Below are positions 18,467-27,989 of a stretch of DNA of 59,913 nt, piece by piece (the first letter of the stretch is position 1; every line of letters starts with the position of its first letter). Where the stretch lies: assembly GCA_016869555.1 (NCBI GenBank), contig VGDY01000005.1, positions 1-59,913 on the forward strand, in the 5' to 3' direction. This DNA is from Alphaproteobacteria bacterium (GTDB lineage Bacteria; Pseudomonadota; Alphaproteobacteria; Rhizobiales; Beijerinckiaceae). The position numbers and the translations under genes were made by a program. The notes below the pieces were generated by a model. It ran no database searches. It was given only the letters and a program-made list of their open reading frames with translations, and was not told where the DNA came from.

Positions 18467-19438
18467 TCAATCGAAATCGGCGGGATCGAAGCTGCGCAGC
18501 GTTCCGCAGAATTCGCAGGTGACGCCGATGCGGCCGTCGTCGCCGATCATGTCGGCGCGCTCCTGCGGCGAGAAGCTTCTCAAGAGCTTGTCGATGCGCT
18601 CATGCGAACAGCGGCAGAATTCCTCGAGCGCCCGTTCGGCGAAAACCTTGACGCCCCGCTCATGGAACAGGCGATAGAGCAATCGTTCGCTCGACAGCGC
18701 CGGATCGACGAGTTCGTGGTCTTCGACAGTCGCGGCCAGCGCCTGGCCCTCGGTCCAGTGATCATTGTCGTCTTCCGACAGATCATCCTCGCCCTCGGGC
18801 GCATCGCCCGGCGGAAGGTCGCGGGCGCGGGCGCCGCCGGGCGGCAAATATTGCAGGAGCAGCCCGCCGGCGCGCCAGCTGCGGCCCTGTGGGGTGAGGC
18901 TTTCCGCGACAGCCAGTCTGACGAGAGACGGAATCTGCTCCGACTGCCGGAAATAGAGATGCGCCGCCTCGGCGAGGCTCTCGCCCTCAAGCGGCACGAC
19001 GCCCTGGTAGCGCGCGGCGTCCTCCTCACGCTCGATGGTCAGCGCCAGATGACCGCGCCCAAGCAGCGCCGCCGGCGCGGCGTCGCGGATTGCGGCGACC
19101 CGCTCGGCGTCGAAACGGGCGAAGCCCCGCAGCCTTCCCGGCGCGTCATAGTCGACGACGAGCATGTCGACCGGGCCGTCGCTGCGCGTCTGCAGCTGAA
19201 AGCGTCCGTGCGATTCCAGAATCGAGCCGAGAAGCGCGGCAAGCGCCACCGCCTCGCCGAGCAGGCGCGCGACCTGCGGCGGATAGGCATAATGATTGAG
19301 GATGGAATCGACGATGGGGCCGAGCCGCACGACTCGGCCGCGCAGATCGAGCGCTTCGACGGCGAAGGGCAAGACCCGATCGTCCTGGGAATGACGCGCA
19401 ACCGGCCGGCTCGGGGCCGGGTCGCCGCCTTGCGGCAT
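18467..19438 (-). CDS. hslO: Hsp33 redox-regulated chaperone
   Basis: Cytosolic holdase chaperone activated when its zinc centre is oxidised. The 323-residue product has the C-terminal zinc motif CxC (EFCRCSHERI) and CxxC (TCEFCGTLRSF). An acidic loop (GEDDLSEDDNDHW) lies in the linker region, as in other alphaproteobacterial Hsp33. The ATG overlaps the argF stop by one base (TGATG), so translation is coupled. The argD-argF-hslO order is common in Hyphomicrobiales. Confidence 0.95.
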   Translation of the reverse strand: MPQGGDPAPSRPVARHSQDDRVLPFAVEALDLRGRVVRLGPIVDSILNHYAYPPQVARLLGEAVALAALLGSILESHGRFQLQTRSDGPVDMLVVDYDAPGRLRGFARFDAERVAAIRDAAPAALLGRGHLALTIEREEDAARYQGVVPLEGESLAEAAHLYFRQSEQIPSLVRLAVAESLTPQGRSWRAGGLLLQYLPPGGARARDLPPGDAPEGEDDLSEDDNDHWTEGQALAATVEDHELVDPALSSERLLYRLFHERGVKVFAERALEEFCRCSHERIDKLLRSFSPQERADMIGDDGRIGVTCEFCGTLRSFDPADFD

Positions 19439-20382
19439 CAGACCTGCCCCGGCGCCAGACACCAGCACAGCACGCCCTTCTGGGCGTGAAGGCGGTTCTC
19501 GGCTTCGTCGAAGACGACCGACTGCGGCCCGTCGATCACTTCCGCGGCGACTTCCTCGCCGCGATGCGCCGGCAGACAATGCATGAAAAGCGCATGTTTC
19601 GCCGCCGCGCCCATCAGTTTGACGTCGACCTGATAGGGCGCGAGCGCGGCGCGGCGCGCGTCCTCGTCGGCGTCGCCCATCGATACCCAGCAATCGGTGA
19701 TTACGGCGTCGACGCCCGCGACCGCTTCATAGGCGTCGCGCGTCAGATTCATATTCGCGCCATTGGCCTTCGCCCAGGCGACGAGTTCGTCCGATGGCGC
19801 AAAATCCTTCGGCGTCGCGACATTGATGGAAAAGCCCAGCCGGCCGGCCGCATGCACCCAGCTTGTCAGCACGTTATTGGCGTCGCCGCTCCAGGCGACC
19901 GTGCGCCCTTCGATCGGACCCAGATGCTCCTCGAAGGTCATGACGTCGGCCATCACCTGACAGGGATGCGACTGTTTGGTCAGCCCGTTAATGACCGGCA
20001 GATCGCCGTAGCGCGCCAGCTCCATGAGATCGGGATGCGAGAGAATGCGCACCATCACGGCGTCGAGAAATCGCGCCAGAACGCGCGCCGTATCGGCGAT
20101 GGTCTCGCCGCGGCCCAACTGCATTTCGGCCCCGGTCAGCATGATCGTCTCGCCGCCGAGTTCGCGCATCGCAATATCGAAGGAGACGCGCGTGCGGGTC
20201 GACGGCTTATCGAACACCATGCCGAGATATTTGCCGGCGAGCGGCCGTTCGGTCGGCTCTACGCCTTTGACGCGGCGCGCCTTGAGCGATTTGGCGAGAT
20301 CGAGAATGCGGCGCAGCTCATCGCCGGAATGATCGGAGAGATCGAGAAAGCTGCGCGGCCGCGTCAGCGAATGGGCGGTCAT
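19438..20382 (-). CDS. argF: Ornithine carbamoyltransferase
   Basis: Makes citrulline from ornithine and carbamoyl phosphate in arginine synthesis. The 314-residue product has the carbamoyl-phosphate loop [19 protein letters not shown] and the ornithine-side [11 protein letters not shown]. The ATG at 20382 overlaps the argD stop by one base (TGATG), and the stop overlaps hslO the same way. The three genes form a tightly coupled operon. Confidence 0.97.
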   Translation of the reverse strand: MTAHSLTRPRSFLDLSDHSGDELRRILDLAKSLKARRVKGVEPTERPLAGKYLGMVFDKPSTRTRVSFDIAMRELGGETIMLTGAEMQLGRGETIADTARVLARFLDAVMVRILSHPDLMELARYGDLPVINGLTKQSHPCQVMADVMTFEEHLGPIEGRTVAWSGDANNVLTSWVHAAGRLGFSINVATPKDFAPSDELVAWAKANGANMNLTRDAYEAVAGVDAVITDCWVSMGDADEDARRAALAPYQVDVKLMGAAAKHALFMHCLPAHRGEEVAAEVIDGPQSVVFDEAENRLHAQKGVLCWCLAPGQV

Positions 20383-21578
20383 CACGCTGCTCCGAGCTTT
20401 GCGGCCGGCGCGGCGAGCCGGGCGCATGCCGCAGTGAGACGCGAGGCCGCCGCGGCGATCTCGCTTTCGTCGATGACGAGCGGCGGCAGGAGGCGCACGA
20501 CATTGTCCCCGGCGAGCACCGTCAACAGGCCTTCGGCGCGGGCGGCGGCGGCGAAATCGGCGTTGGGAATTTTCGTCTTGAGGCCGAACATCAGCCCTTC
20601 GCCGCGAATCTCTTCGATCAGCGCCGGATAGCGGTCCTCGAGTTCCGCAAGCCGCTGGCGCAGCAGCGCGCCAAGACGCGCGACGCGCGCCAGGAAGCCA
20701 TCCGCGAGCACGACGTCGAGCACGGCGCCGCCGACCGCCGTCGCCAGCGGGTTGCCGCCGAATGTCGAGCCATGCGCGCCAAGCGTCATGCCCTTGGCCG
20801 CCTCGCGCGTCGCGAGACAGGCGCCGAGCGGAAAGCCGCCGCCGAGCCCCTTGGCGAGCGCCGCGATGTCGGGCGCGACGCCGGCGTATTCGCAGGCGAG
20901 AAACTTGCCGGTGCGGCCGACGCCGCACTGCACTTCGTCGACAATGAGCAGCAGGCCGCGCGCGTCGCAAAGCGCCCGCAACCGCGCGAGGAACGACGGC
21001 GAAAAAACGCGCAGCCCGCCTTCTCCTTGAATCGGTTCGAGCAGCACGCCCGCCGTTTCTTGCGTGACAGCCGCCTCGACGGCGTCGTAGTCCCCAAAGG
21101 GAACCTGATCGAAGCCCTCGACGGGCGGTCCGAAGCCGTCGAGATATTTTTTGTTGCCGCCGGCGGCGATGGTCGCCAGCGTGCGGCCATGGAAGGCGCC
21201 TTCGAAAGTGATCAGGCGATAGCGTTCCGGCTGTCCATTGACCGCGTGGAACTTGCGCGCGGTCTTGATCGCGCATTCCACGGCCTCGGCGCCGGAATTG
21301 GTGAAAAAGACCCGATCGGCGAATGTGGCGGCGCAGAGCCGCTCGGCGAGGCGCTCGGCTTGAGGGATGCGGAACAGATTGGAGACGTGCCAGGGCGCGT
21401 CGGCCGCGCCTTTCAACGTCTCGACGAGATGCGGATGATTATGGCCGAGCGATAGCACGGCGACGCCCGCGCTGAAGTCGAGATAGCGGTCGCCGTTGTC
21501 AGCGATCAACCACGCGCCGTCTCCATGTTTGAAGGAGAGATCGGCCCGCGGATAGGTCGGATAAAGCGCAGACGTCAA
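20382..21578 (-). CDS. argD: Acetylornithine aminotransferase
   Basis: Class III PLP aminotransferase of arginine synthesis, probably also able to act on succinyl-diaminopimelate. The 398-residue product has [13 protein letters not shown], the [12 protein letters not shown] motif with the PLP aspartate, and the PLP lysine in [13 protein letters not shown]. The start is a TTG at 21578 with GGAG eight bases upstream. A five-codon ATG frame (21575-21592) ends on the TGA that overlaps this TTG. The leader holds a candidate attenuator. Confidence 0.95.
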   Translation of the reverse strand: MTSALYPTYPRADLSFKHGDGAWLIADNGDRYLDFSAGVAVLSLGHNHPHLVETLKGAADAPWHVSNLFRIPQAERLAERLCAATFADRVFFTNSGAEAVECAIKTARKFHAVNGQPERYRLITFEGAFHGRTLATIAAGGNKKYLDGFGPPVEGFDQVPFGDYDAVEAAVTQETAGVLLEPIQGEGGLRVFSPSFLARLRALCDARGLLLIVDEVQCGVGRTGKFLACEYAGVAPDIAALAKGLGGGFPLGACLATREAAKGMTLGAHGSTFGGNPLATAVGGAVLDVVLADGFLARVARLGALLRQRLAELEDRYPALIEEIRGEGLMFGLKTKIPNADFAAAARAEGLLTVLAGDNVVRLLPPLVIDESEIAAAASRLTAACARLAAPAAKLGAA

Positions 21579-21985
21579 TAGCCCTGCTCCATGCCCCTGT
21601 CGCCGGCTTCAGGCCGGAGGAAGCTTAAAAAAACAAAGCGCCGCCCTGTTGAGGGCGGCAGTTCGCTGGGGATTTTAAGCGCGCCGCCCTACGCGGTCAA
21701 ATCCATGACGCCGCAGGATCATTGGCGTCGCGCCGCCGCGCGAGGGTGAGTCTTTCGGGCAACAGTCTTTGTGAAAGGCTGTTGAGAACGCCAGCGCGCG
21801 CTTGCCAGCGCGACTCGCGCGTGATTCAAAGTAAACAGAAAGTTTCTAGTCGGCGCCCGCGTCGTTTGTTCGGGCGCGTTCTCTCGAGTGTTGATGCGCG
21901 TCACATCGCCGCTGGGCTTCAGGCCTGCGCTGCGGCCGGAGGCAGACTCCGATCCGCGCTCGACCCGAAAGAATGGAGAAGCCTA
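21579..21985. other. Divergent argD/gcrA intergenic region
   Basis: A 407-base interval between divergent argD and gcrA. It holds the candidate attenuator (21627-21690) and a small hairpin of CCGGC/GCCGG at 21603-21617. A possible arginine-rich leader frame lies on the minus strand (ending at 21719), which may be chance in such GC-rich DNA. Promoters for both genes must lie here, but no strong match was seen. Confidence 0.5.
21627..21690 (-). promoter_or_regulatory. Candidate attenuator with alternative hairpins in the argD leader
   Basis: On the minus strand the RNA order is AGGGCGGCGC (21690-21681), GCCGCCCT (21659-21652), AGGGCGGCGC (21647-21638), then a T tract (seven T at 21633-21627). 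The middle segment can pair with either flank. Pairing with the third gives a perfect 8-bp terminator with a 4-base loop; pairing with the first removes it. It ends 48 bases before argD. It could be arginine-linked attenuation or only a terminator of a short upstream RNA. Confidence 0.6.
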
Positions 21986-22501
21986 ATGTCATGGACCGAC
22001 GAACGCGTCGAACTGCTCCGCAAGCTTTGGAGCGACGGGCTGAGCGCCAGCCAAGTGGCGGCCGAACTCGGACCGGGCATCACGCGCAACGCCGTCATCG
22101 GCAAAATCCACCGGCTCGGGCTCGCCGAGCGCGCCAAGACAGTCAGCGCGCAGCGGCCGCGGGTCGCCAAGGCGCCGCGTCAAACACAGCCGCGCATGAA
22201 CGGCGCCGCCTCGCACGGCAACCTCGCCCTTGCTTTCGCGCCGCACGCGCTCACGGCGCCGCGGCATGCGCCCGAAGAAGAAGTGGTGATCCCGATGTCG
22301 GAGCGCGTCACGCTCATGGAGCTGCGCGAATCCATGTGCCGATGGCCGATGGGCGATCCCACATCTGCGGAATTCCGCTTCTGCGGCTGCAAGTCAAGCG
22401 GCGGCGGGCCGTATTGCGCTTATCATGCGCGCGTCGCCTATCAGCCGGCCCAGGATCGCCGCCGCGCGCGCGATCAGCTCAGGACGCAGCGCTACGCGTG
22501 A
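21986..22501 (+). CDS. gcrA: GcrA cell-cycle regulator
   Basis: A 171-residue alphaproteobacterial GcrA. The N-terminal helix-turn-helix (SWTDERVELLRKLWSDGLSA) is followed by ELGPGITRNAVIGKIHRLGL. The C-terminal sigma70-binding region has MELRESMCRWPMGDP and a cysteine cluster (FCGC, PYCAYHARVAY). GcrA binds sigma70 and promoters methylated at GANTC by CcrM. The ATG at 21986 opens the conserved MSWTDE start. Confidence 0.96.
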   Translation: MSWTDERVELLRKLWSDGLSASQVAAELGPGITRNAVIGKIHRLGLAERAKTVSAQRPRVAKAPRQTQPRMNGAASHGNLALAFAPHALTAPRHAPEEEVVIPMSERVTLMELRESMCRWPMGDPTSAEFRFCGCKSSGGGPYCAYHARVAYQPAQDRRRARDQLRTQRYA

Positions 22502-22514
22502 GCCGTGACGGCGG

Positions 22515-23258
22515 TCATTCGTGACCGAAGGTCTCGTCGAAGGAATAGCCGGCGCCGCGCACCGTGCGGATCGGATCCTTCTCGCGCCCGCGGATCATGG
22601 CCTTGCGCAGCCGTCCGACATGAACGTCGACCGTGCGTTCGTCGATTTCCGCCGACATGCCCCAAACGCTGTCGAGCAGCTGCGCCCGCGTGAACACGCG
22701 CCCCGGCTTCTCCATGAAATATTCGAGCAGCCGGAACTCGGTCGGTCCGAGGTGAATCTCGCGCCCCGAGCGCCGCACCCGACGGGTGTCGCGATCGAGA
22801 TCGATGTCGCCGAGAGTGAGCCGCGAGGCGACGCGCTCGGGCCGCGCCCGGCGCAGCAGCGCGCGCACCCGCGCCATCAACTCTGGCGTCGAAAACGGCT
22901 TGACGACATAATCGTCGGCGCCGACCGAAAGGCCGCGCACGCGCTCGCCTTCCTCGCCGCGCGCGGTCAGCATGATCACCGGCATGTCCTTGGCGCTGTC
23001 GCGCGCGCGTAGACGCCGGCAGATTTCGAGTCCGGAAACGCCCGGCAGCATCCAGTCGAGAATGACGAGATCGGGCGGCGACTCCGCGAGCCGCAGCTCG
23101 GCTTCGTCGCCATTGTCGACATGCTCGACCTGATAGCCCTCGGCTTCGAGATTATAGACGAGCAGCGTCGCGAGCGACGTCTCGTCCTCGACGACGAGGA
23201 TTCGCGGCGCGCGATCGCTTTTCACGCTCCGCTGTACGACGGCCGCCACTTCGTTCAT
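22515..23258 (-). CDS. phoB: Phosphate regulon response regulator PhoB
   Basis: A 247-residue OmpR-type regulator. The receiver domain spans about residues 18-135, with phospho-acceptor Asp in LVILDWMLPG and Lys in VVKPFS. A winged-helix DNA-binding domain follows (LGPTEFRLLEYFMEKPGRVF, DVHVGRLRKA). It would bind the Pho box upstream of pstS. Its start overlaps the phoU stop by four bases (ATGA). It is the last gene of the pst operon. Confidence 0.97.
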   Translation of the reverse strand: MNEVAAVVQRSVKSDRAPRILVVEDETSLATLLVYNLEAEGYQVEHVDNGDEAELRLAESPPDLVILDWMLPGVSGLEICRRLRARDSAKDMPVIMLTARGEEGERVRGLSVGADDYVVKPFSTPELMARVRALLRRARPERVASRLTLGDIDLDRDTRRVRRSGREIHLGPTEFRLLEYFMEKPGRVFTRAQLLDSVWGMSAEIDERTVDVHVGRLRKAMIRGREKDPIRTVRGAGYSFDETFGHE

Positions 23259-23971
23259 TGCGCCGCCTCATCCTTAACGCCGAAGTCGGCGGCGCGCGAC
23301 TTCGGCCGCTCGATGGGCATCGCTTCGCCCGTAACGAGATAAATGACCGTTTCCGAAATGTTGGTGGTGTGATCGCCGATCCGCTCCAGATTCTTCGAGC
23401 AGAACAGGAGATGCGTGCAGAAGGAAATGTTGCGCGGATCCTCCATCATGAAAGTGAGAAGATCGCGAAAGACGGAATCCTCCAGCGCGTCGAGATCGGA
23501 ATCGTTCTGCCAAACCGCGTGGGCGCGCTCGGTGTCGCGCAAGGCATAGGCGTCGAGTGCGTCCTTGAGCTGCATCGCGGCGACTTCATGCATCGACTTG
23601 AGGCCGACGATGGCGCGCGGGACGCGGGCTTCCGAAACGATCTTGAGCGTCCGGTTGGCGATGTTCTTGGCGAGATCGCCGACGCGCTCGATGTCGCCGG
23701 AGATGCGGATCGCGGCGATGCATTCGCGCAGATCGACCGCGAGCGGCTGTCTGCGCGCAATGGTGAGAATGGCGGTCTCCTCGATTTCGCGTTGCAGCGC
23801 GTCGAGCCGCGGATCGCTGGAGACGACGCGGTGCGCGAGGTCGACGTCGAAGCTCGACAGGGCGTCCATCGCCTCCGCCAGCATTTTTTCGGCGACGCCG
23901 CCCATTTCGGCAATACGGCGTCCAAGGGATTCAAGATCCCGGTCATAGGATTTGACAATGTGATCGCTCAT
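23255..23971 (-). CDS. phoU: Phosphate signalling regulator PhoU
   Basis: A 238-residue PhoU with two three-helix repeats. DLESLGRRIAEMGGVAE and GDIERVGDLAKNIANR mark the first half, and EDPRNISFCTHLLFCSKNLERIGDH the second. The paired D/E-rich metal-binding signatures ERVGDLAKN and ERIGDHTTN are intact. It links the Pst transporter to PhoR and keeps the regulon off when phosphate is ample. It is 22 bases after pstB and overlaps phoB by four. Confidence 0.97.
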   Translation of the reverse strand: MSDHIVKSYDRDLESLGRRIAEMGGVAEKMLAEAMDALSSFDVDLAHRVVSSDPRLDALQREIEETAILTIARRQPLAVDLRECIAAIRISGDIERVGDLAKNIANRTLKIVSEARVPRAIVGLKSMHEVAAMQLKDALDAYALRDTERAHAVWQNDSDLDALEDSVFRDLLTFMMEDPRNISFCTHLLFCSKNLERIGDHTTNISETVIYLVTGEAMPIERPKSRAADFGVKDEAAQ

Positions 23972-23993
23972 GTGCGCCGTCCTTGAATCGCTG

Positions 23994-24782
23994 TTAGCCG
24001 AAACGGCCGGTGATATAGTCGAGCGTTCGCTTCTCTTTCGGCTTGTTGAACACGTCGTCCGTCTCGCCGAACTCGACGAGTTCGCCCAGATACATGAAGG
24101 CGGTATAATCGGAAACGCGAACCGCCTGTTGCATATTGTGCGTGACGATCGCGATCGTGTAGCGGTTGGTGAGTTCGTCGATCAGCTCCTCGACCTTCGC
24201 CGTCGAGATCGGATCGAGCGCGGAACAGGGCTCGTCGAACAGGATCACTTCCGGCTGCACGGCGACGCTGCGCGCAATGCAGAGGCGCTGTTGCTGCCCG
24301 CCCGAAAGACCGAGGCCGCTCGTCTGGAGCTTATCCTTGACTTCGTCCCAAAGCGCGGCGCCGCGCAGCGCCGTTTCGACGCGCTCGTCGAGATCGGCCC
24401 GCGGAAGTTTTTCGTAGAGCCGAATCCCGAAAGCGATATTCTCGTAGATCGACATCGGGAAGGGCGTCGGCTTCTGGAAAATCATGCCGACGCGCGAGCG
24501 CAGCGCGTTGATGTCGATCGCCGGGTCGAGAATGTTCTCGCCGTCAAGCAGAACTTCTCCCACGGCGCGTTGTCCCGGATAGAGGTCGTACATGCGGTTC
24601 AGCACCCGCAGCAACGTCGACTTGCCGCAGCCCGATGGACCGATGAAGGACGTCACCTTGTTGGCGTAGAGCGGGAGGCTGACGTTCTTGAGCGAACGGT
24701 CTCCGCTCCCATAGTAAAAATCGAGACTACGCACCGTGACTTTTGTATGCGGTTCTTTCGGGGCTTGGGCGGTGGCGTTCAT
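23994..24782 (-). CDS. pstB: Phosphate ABC transporter ATP-binding protein PstB
   Basis: A 262-residue ATPase with Walker [11 protein letters not shown]-loop [10 protein letters not shown], signature [13 protein letters not shown] and Walker [14 protein letters not shown]. It powers phosphate import through PstA and PstC at the inner membrane. Its start overlaps the pstA stop by four bases. The N-terminal extension before VRSLDFYYG is about 20 residues. Confidence 0.98.
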   Translation of the reverse strand: MNATAQAPKEPHTKVTVRSLDFYYGSGDRSLKNVSLPLYANKVTSFIGPSGCGKSTLLRVLNRMYDLYPGQRAVGEVLLDGENILDPAIDINALRSRVGMIFQKPTPFPMSIYENIAFGIRLYEKLPRADLDERVETALRGAALWDEVKDKLQTSGLGLSGGQQQRLCIARSVAVQPEVILFDEPCSALDPISTAKVEELIDELTNRYTIAIVTHNMQQAVRVSDYTAFMYLGELVEFGETDDVFNKPKEKRTLDYITGRFG

Positions 24783-25621
24783 TTAGATTTCCTCCGGCCG
24801 GCGCTCAGCGTGCGCGCGGCAATCGACAGGGCGAGAACTGCGATGGTGATGAGGAGCGCGCCGGTCCAGGCGAGTTGCTGCCAGTCCTTGTAAGGCGACA
24901 GCGCGAACTGGAAGATGACCACCGGCAGGCTCGCCATCGGCGCGGCGAGATCGGTGCTCCAGAACTGGTTGTTGAGCGCCGTGAACAGAAGGGGCGCCGT
25001 CTCGCCCGAAACTCGCGCCACGGCCAGCAGCACGCCGGTGATCAGCCCCGCCTTGGCGGCCCGATAGGCGACCTGACCGACGACATGGGCGCGTGGCGCG
25101 CCGAGCGCCGAAGCCGCTTCTCGCATCGATCCCGGCACGAGCAGCAGCATGTCCTCCGTCGTTCGCACGACGACGGGCACGACGAGCAGCGCAAGGGCCA
25201 CCGCGCCCGATATCGCCGAAAAGTGTCCCATCGGATGCACGAGCATCGTGTACACGAACAGGCCGATGACGATCGACGGCGCGCTGAGCAGGATGTCGTT
25301 GATGAAACGCACGATCATTGTGAGCTTCGTATAGCGGCCGTATTCGGCCATGTAGGTTCCGGCCAGCATGCCGAGCGGCGTGCCGACGGCGACGCCGATG
25401 ATGGTCATGATCAGCGAGCCGGCGATGGCGTTGAGAAGTCCGCCGGCGCTGCCGGGGGGCGGCGTCATCTCGGTAAAGACAGCGGGAGATAGTCCTCGCA
25501 CGCCTTCGTATAGAAGCGCGATTAGGATCACGAACAGCCACGCCAGCCCGAATATGGCCGCGACCCAGCAGAGCGTCGTCGCGATGGAATTGGCGGCGCG
25601 TCGAGTTGCGTAAAGTGACAT
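24779..25621 (-). CDS. pstA: Phosphate ABC transporter permease PstA
   Basis: A 280-residue permease with six predicted membrane segments, for example [19 protein letters not shown] at the N-terminus. The conserved cytosolic EAA-type loop is [17 protein letters not shown]. It forms the channel with PstC. It follows pstC by 11 bases and overlaps pstB by four. Confidence 0.97.
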   Translation of the reverse strand: MSLYATRRAANSIATTLCWVAAIFGLAWLFVILIALLYEGVRGLSPAVFTEMTPPPGSAGGLLNAIAGSLIMTIIGVAVGTPLGMLAGTYMAEYGRYTKLTMIVRFINDILLSAPSIVIGLFVYTMLVHPMGHFSAISGAVALALLVVPVVVRTTEDMLLLVPGSMREAASALGAPRAHVVGQVAYRAAKAGLITGVLLAVARVSGETAPLLFTALNNQFWSTDLAAPMASLPVVIFQFALSPYKDWQQLAWTGALLITIAVLALSIAARTLSAGRRKSK

Positions 25622-25632
25622 GAGCGTCTCCC

Positions 25633-26685
25633 TTACGCTGATTTCTGCTCGATGCGCATCAGCATATAACGCGCGATCGCAAGGACGACGAAGGTGATGA
25701 GGAAGAGGATGAGCCCCAGTTCGATCAGGGCCGACGTATAGAGATCGCCGACCGCCTCGGTGAACTCATTGGCGATGGTCGCCGAAATCGTCGTTCCGGG
25801 CGCAAGCAGAGACCCGGAAATCTTATGCGCGTTGCCGATGACGAAAGTCACCGCCATCGTTTCGCCGAGCGCCCGACCGAGCCCGAGCATGACGCCGCCG
25901 ATCACGCCGACGCGCGTATACGGCATCACCACATAGCGCATCACTTCCCAAGTCGTGCAGCCGATTCCCGACGCCGCTTCCTTCAACACTGGCGGCACCG
26001 TCTCGAAAACGTCGCGGGAGATCGACGCGACGAAGGGCAGCACCATGATCGCGAGAATGAAGCCCGCCGTCAGCATGCCGATGCCGTAGGGCGGACCCGC
26101 GAAGAGCATCGAGAACACCGGAATGTCGCCGAAGGCCGCGATCAGCGCCGGCTGCACATGCGACTGGAGAAACGGCGCCAGCACGAAGAGGCCCCAAATG
26201 CCGTAGATGATCGACGGGATGCCGGCCAGAAGTTCGATCGCCGTGCCGATCGGCCGGCGCAGGACATAGGGGCAAAGCTCGGTGAGGAAGACCGCGATGC
26301 CGAGCCCGACGGGAACGGCGATCAGCATGGCGATGGCCGAAGTGATGATCGTGCCGTAGATCGCCGGAGCCGCGCCGAAATTCTCGGTAACCGGATTCCA
26401 CGACTGCGAGACCAAGAAGCCGAAGCCGAAGGCCCGCATCGCCGGCAACGAGCCATAGACAAGCGAAACGATGACGCCGCCCAGGATCACCAGAACGATC
26501 ACGGCCGCGGCGCGCGTGGCTTGACGGAAAATGCGGTCGACCAGCGCCAGCCGACCCAGAACGCGCGTTCGATCGGCCGCGACCGATGGCGACGCTGCTT
26601 GCTGCAGGACTACTTCCGACATGGTTGAACCCGCCTCCTGGCCGGCGCCGTTCGCGTCGCGCCGGTTTGGTTCGATCGAGAACAT
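25633..26685 (-). CDS. pstC: Phosphate ABC transporter permease PstC
   Basis: A 350-residue permease with six membrane segments after a 60-residue polar N-terminus. The EAA-type loop is [16 protein letters not shown], and [17 protein letters not shown] is a family hallmark. Two starts are plausible: ATG 26685 with GGGAG eight bases upstream (used here), and ATG 26622 with AGGAGG 11 bases upstream. It follows pstS after 111 bases that hold a strong hairpin. Confidence 0.95.
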   Translation of the reverse strand: MFSIEPNRRDANGAGQEAGSTMSEVVLQQAASPSVAADRTRVLGRLALVDRIFRQATRAAAVIVLVILGGVIVSLVYGSLPAMRAFGFGFLVSQSWNPVTENFGAAPAIYGTIITSAIAMLIAVPVGLGIAVFLTELCPYVLRRPIGTAIELLAGIPSIIYGIWGLFVLAPFLQSHVQPALIAAFGDIPVFSMLFAGPPYGIGMLTAGFILAIMVLPFVASISRDVFETVPPVLKEAASGIGCTTWEVMRYVVMPYTRVGVIGGVMLGLGRALGETMAVTFVIGNAHKISGSLLAPGTTISATIANEFTEAVGDLYTSALIELGLILFLITFVVLAIARYMLMRIEQKSA

Positions 26686-26734
26686 TTGATCAACTCCCGG
26701 CGCCGCGCTTTCGGCGAACCGCCGCGCATTCTAC

Positions 26735-26759
26735 CGACGGCCGCTCCAAGCGGCCGTCG
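26735..26759 (-). other. Intercistronic hairpin between pstS and pstC
   Basis: A perfect 11-bp stem, CGACGGCCGCT with AGCGGCCGTCG, has a 3-base loop and no T tract on the transcribed strand. In pst and other binding-protein operons, such stems often protect the upstream mRNA from 3' decay or cause partial termination. Either would let the binding protein be made in excess over the permeases. Confidence 0.7.
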
Positions 26760-26796
26760 AGGTTCTTGAAGCCAAACCGGGCAGCTCTAGCCTTCG

Positions 26797-27840
26797 TCAA
26801 TGAGACAACGGCTTGCCGTCTGTTCCCTTAACATTGGTCCAGCTTTTCTTGATGAGTTCGACGACCGGTTTCGGCATCGGAATGTAGTCGAGTTCTTCGG
26901 CCATTTTGCCGCCATGCGCGAAGGCCCAAGTGAAGAATTTGAGCGCCTCGGCCGCAGCGGCGTCGTCCTTTGGCTCTTTAGGGAGCAGGATAAAGGTCGC
27001 CGCCGTGATCGGCCAGGCTTTTGCGCCAGGCTCATTGGTCAGGATTTCGTAAAAGCCCTCGGCGTGGGCCCAGTCGGCCCCGGCGGCGGCGGCCTGGAAC
27101 GAGTCCATGCTGGGCGCGATCACTTTGCCGTCCTTATTGAGCATCTTGGTGTGTGTCATCTTGTTCTGCTTGGCGTAGGCATATTCGACATAGCCGATCG
27201 CGCCCTTGGTGTTGGCGACGTTGTTGGCGACGCCTTCATTGCCCTTCGCGCCGATGCCGACCGGCCATTCGACCGAAGTGTTCTCGCCAACCTTCGACTT
27301 CCAGTCGGGCGAAACCTTCGACAGATAATTGGTGAAGTTAAAGGTCGTTCCCGACCCGTCCGAACGATGAACCACGACAATCGAAGCCGAAGGAAGCTTC
27401 GCCTTCGGGTTGAGCTTCTTGATCGCCGCGTCGTCCCATTTGGTGATTTCGCCGAGGAAAATCTTGGCGAGCGTGTCGCCGTCGAGCGTGAGCTCGCCGC
27501 CGGCGACGCCCTCGAGATTGACGACCGGCACGATGGCGCCGATGACCTGCGGCCATTGAATAAGGCTCGCGGCCTGCAAATCGTCAACCTTGAGCGGCTG
27601 GTCGGAGGCGCCAAATGTAACAGTGCGCGCCTTAACCTGTTTGATGCCGCCGCCGGAGCCGATCGACTGGTAGTTGAGGCCGCTACCCGTTTCCTTCTTA
27701 TATGCTTCGGCCCATTTGGCGTAGATCGGATAGGGGAAGGTGGCGCCGGCGCCGGAAATGTCCAGCGCGCTCGCCGCGCCAGCCATGACGGCGAGTGCCA
27801 GCGCTGCGCCCGCGCCGCGCTTGAAAATCGTCGAGATCAT
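26797..27840 (-). CDS. pstS: Periplasmic phosphate-binding protein PstS
   Basis: A 347-residue binding protein with a clear signal peptide ([14 protein letters not shown], cleaved before LDISGAG). The family start [14 protein letters not shown] is followed by the phosphate-binding segments [16 protein letters not shown] and [13 protein letters not shown]. It is the first gene of the operon, directly behind the Pho box. It captures phosphate for PstCAB. Confidence 0.98.
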   Translation of the reverse strand: MISTIFKRGAGAALALAVMAGAASALDISGAGATFPYPIYAKWAEAYKKETGSGLNYQSIGSGGGIKQVKARTVTFGASDQPLKVDDLQAASLIQWPQVIGAIVPVVNLEGVAGGELTLDGDTLAKIFLGEITKWDDAAIKKLNPKAKLPSASIVVVHRSDGSGTTFNFTNYLSKVSPDWKSKVGENTSVEWPVGIGAKGNEGVANNVANTKGAIGYVEYAYAKQNKMTHTKMLNKDGKVIAPSMDSFQAAAAGADWAHAEGFYEILTNEPGAKAWPITAATFILLPKEPKDDAAAAEALKFFTWAFAHGGKMAEELDYIPMPKPVVELIKKSWTNVKGTDGKPLSH

Positions 27841-27927
27841 TTGAAGGTCTCTTTTGCTCGAGAACAGGTTTGCGATGCGCCCCGCGTCACCGCGCGCCAG
27901 AACCTATCGGGCCGACAATAGGTTTTT

Positions 27928-27956
27928 GTGACAGAAAGATTACAGTATCATGACAA
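27928..27956 (-). promoter_or_regulatory. Pho box with three PhoB half-sites
   Basis: On the minus strand, three 7-mers are spaced by 4 bases: TTGTCAT (27956-27950), CTGTAAT (27945-27939) and CTGTCAC (27934-27928), 11 bp apart as PhoB requires. TATTGT (27920-27915) is a fitting -10 element downstream. It lies 88 bases before pstS and should switch on the operon when phosphate is low. Confidence 0.88.
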
Positions 27957-27989
27957 TAGTATTACTTTAATATCATATATTTAAACGAA

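Noticed and set aside
16162-19489. Two long plus-strand frames antisense to the decarboxylase, FAH and hslO genes
   Set aside because: No recognisable domain; both lie opposite well-supported genes with intact motifs.
21719-21904. Arginine-rich 61-codon frame upstream of argD as a leader peptide gene
   Set aside because: Not listed as a gene: arginine-rich frames are common in this DNA and no ribosome-binding site was seen. Mentioned only as part of the attenuator hypothesis.
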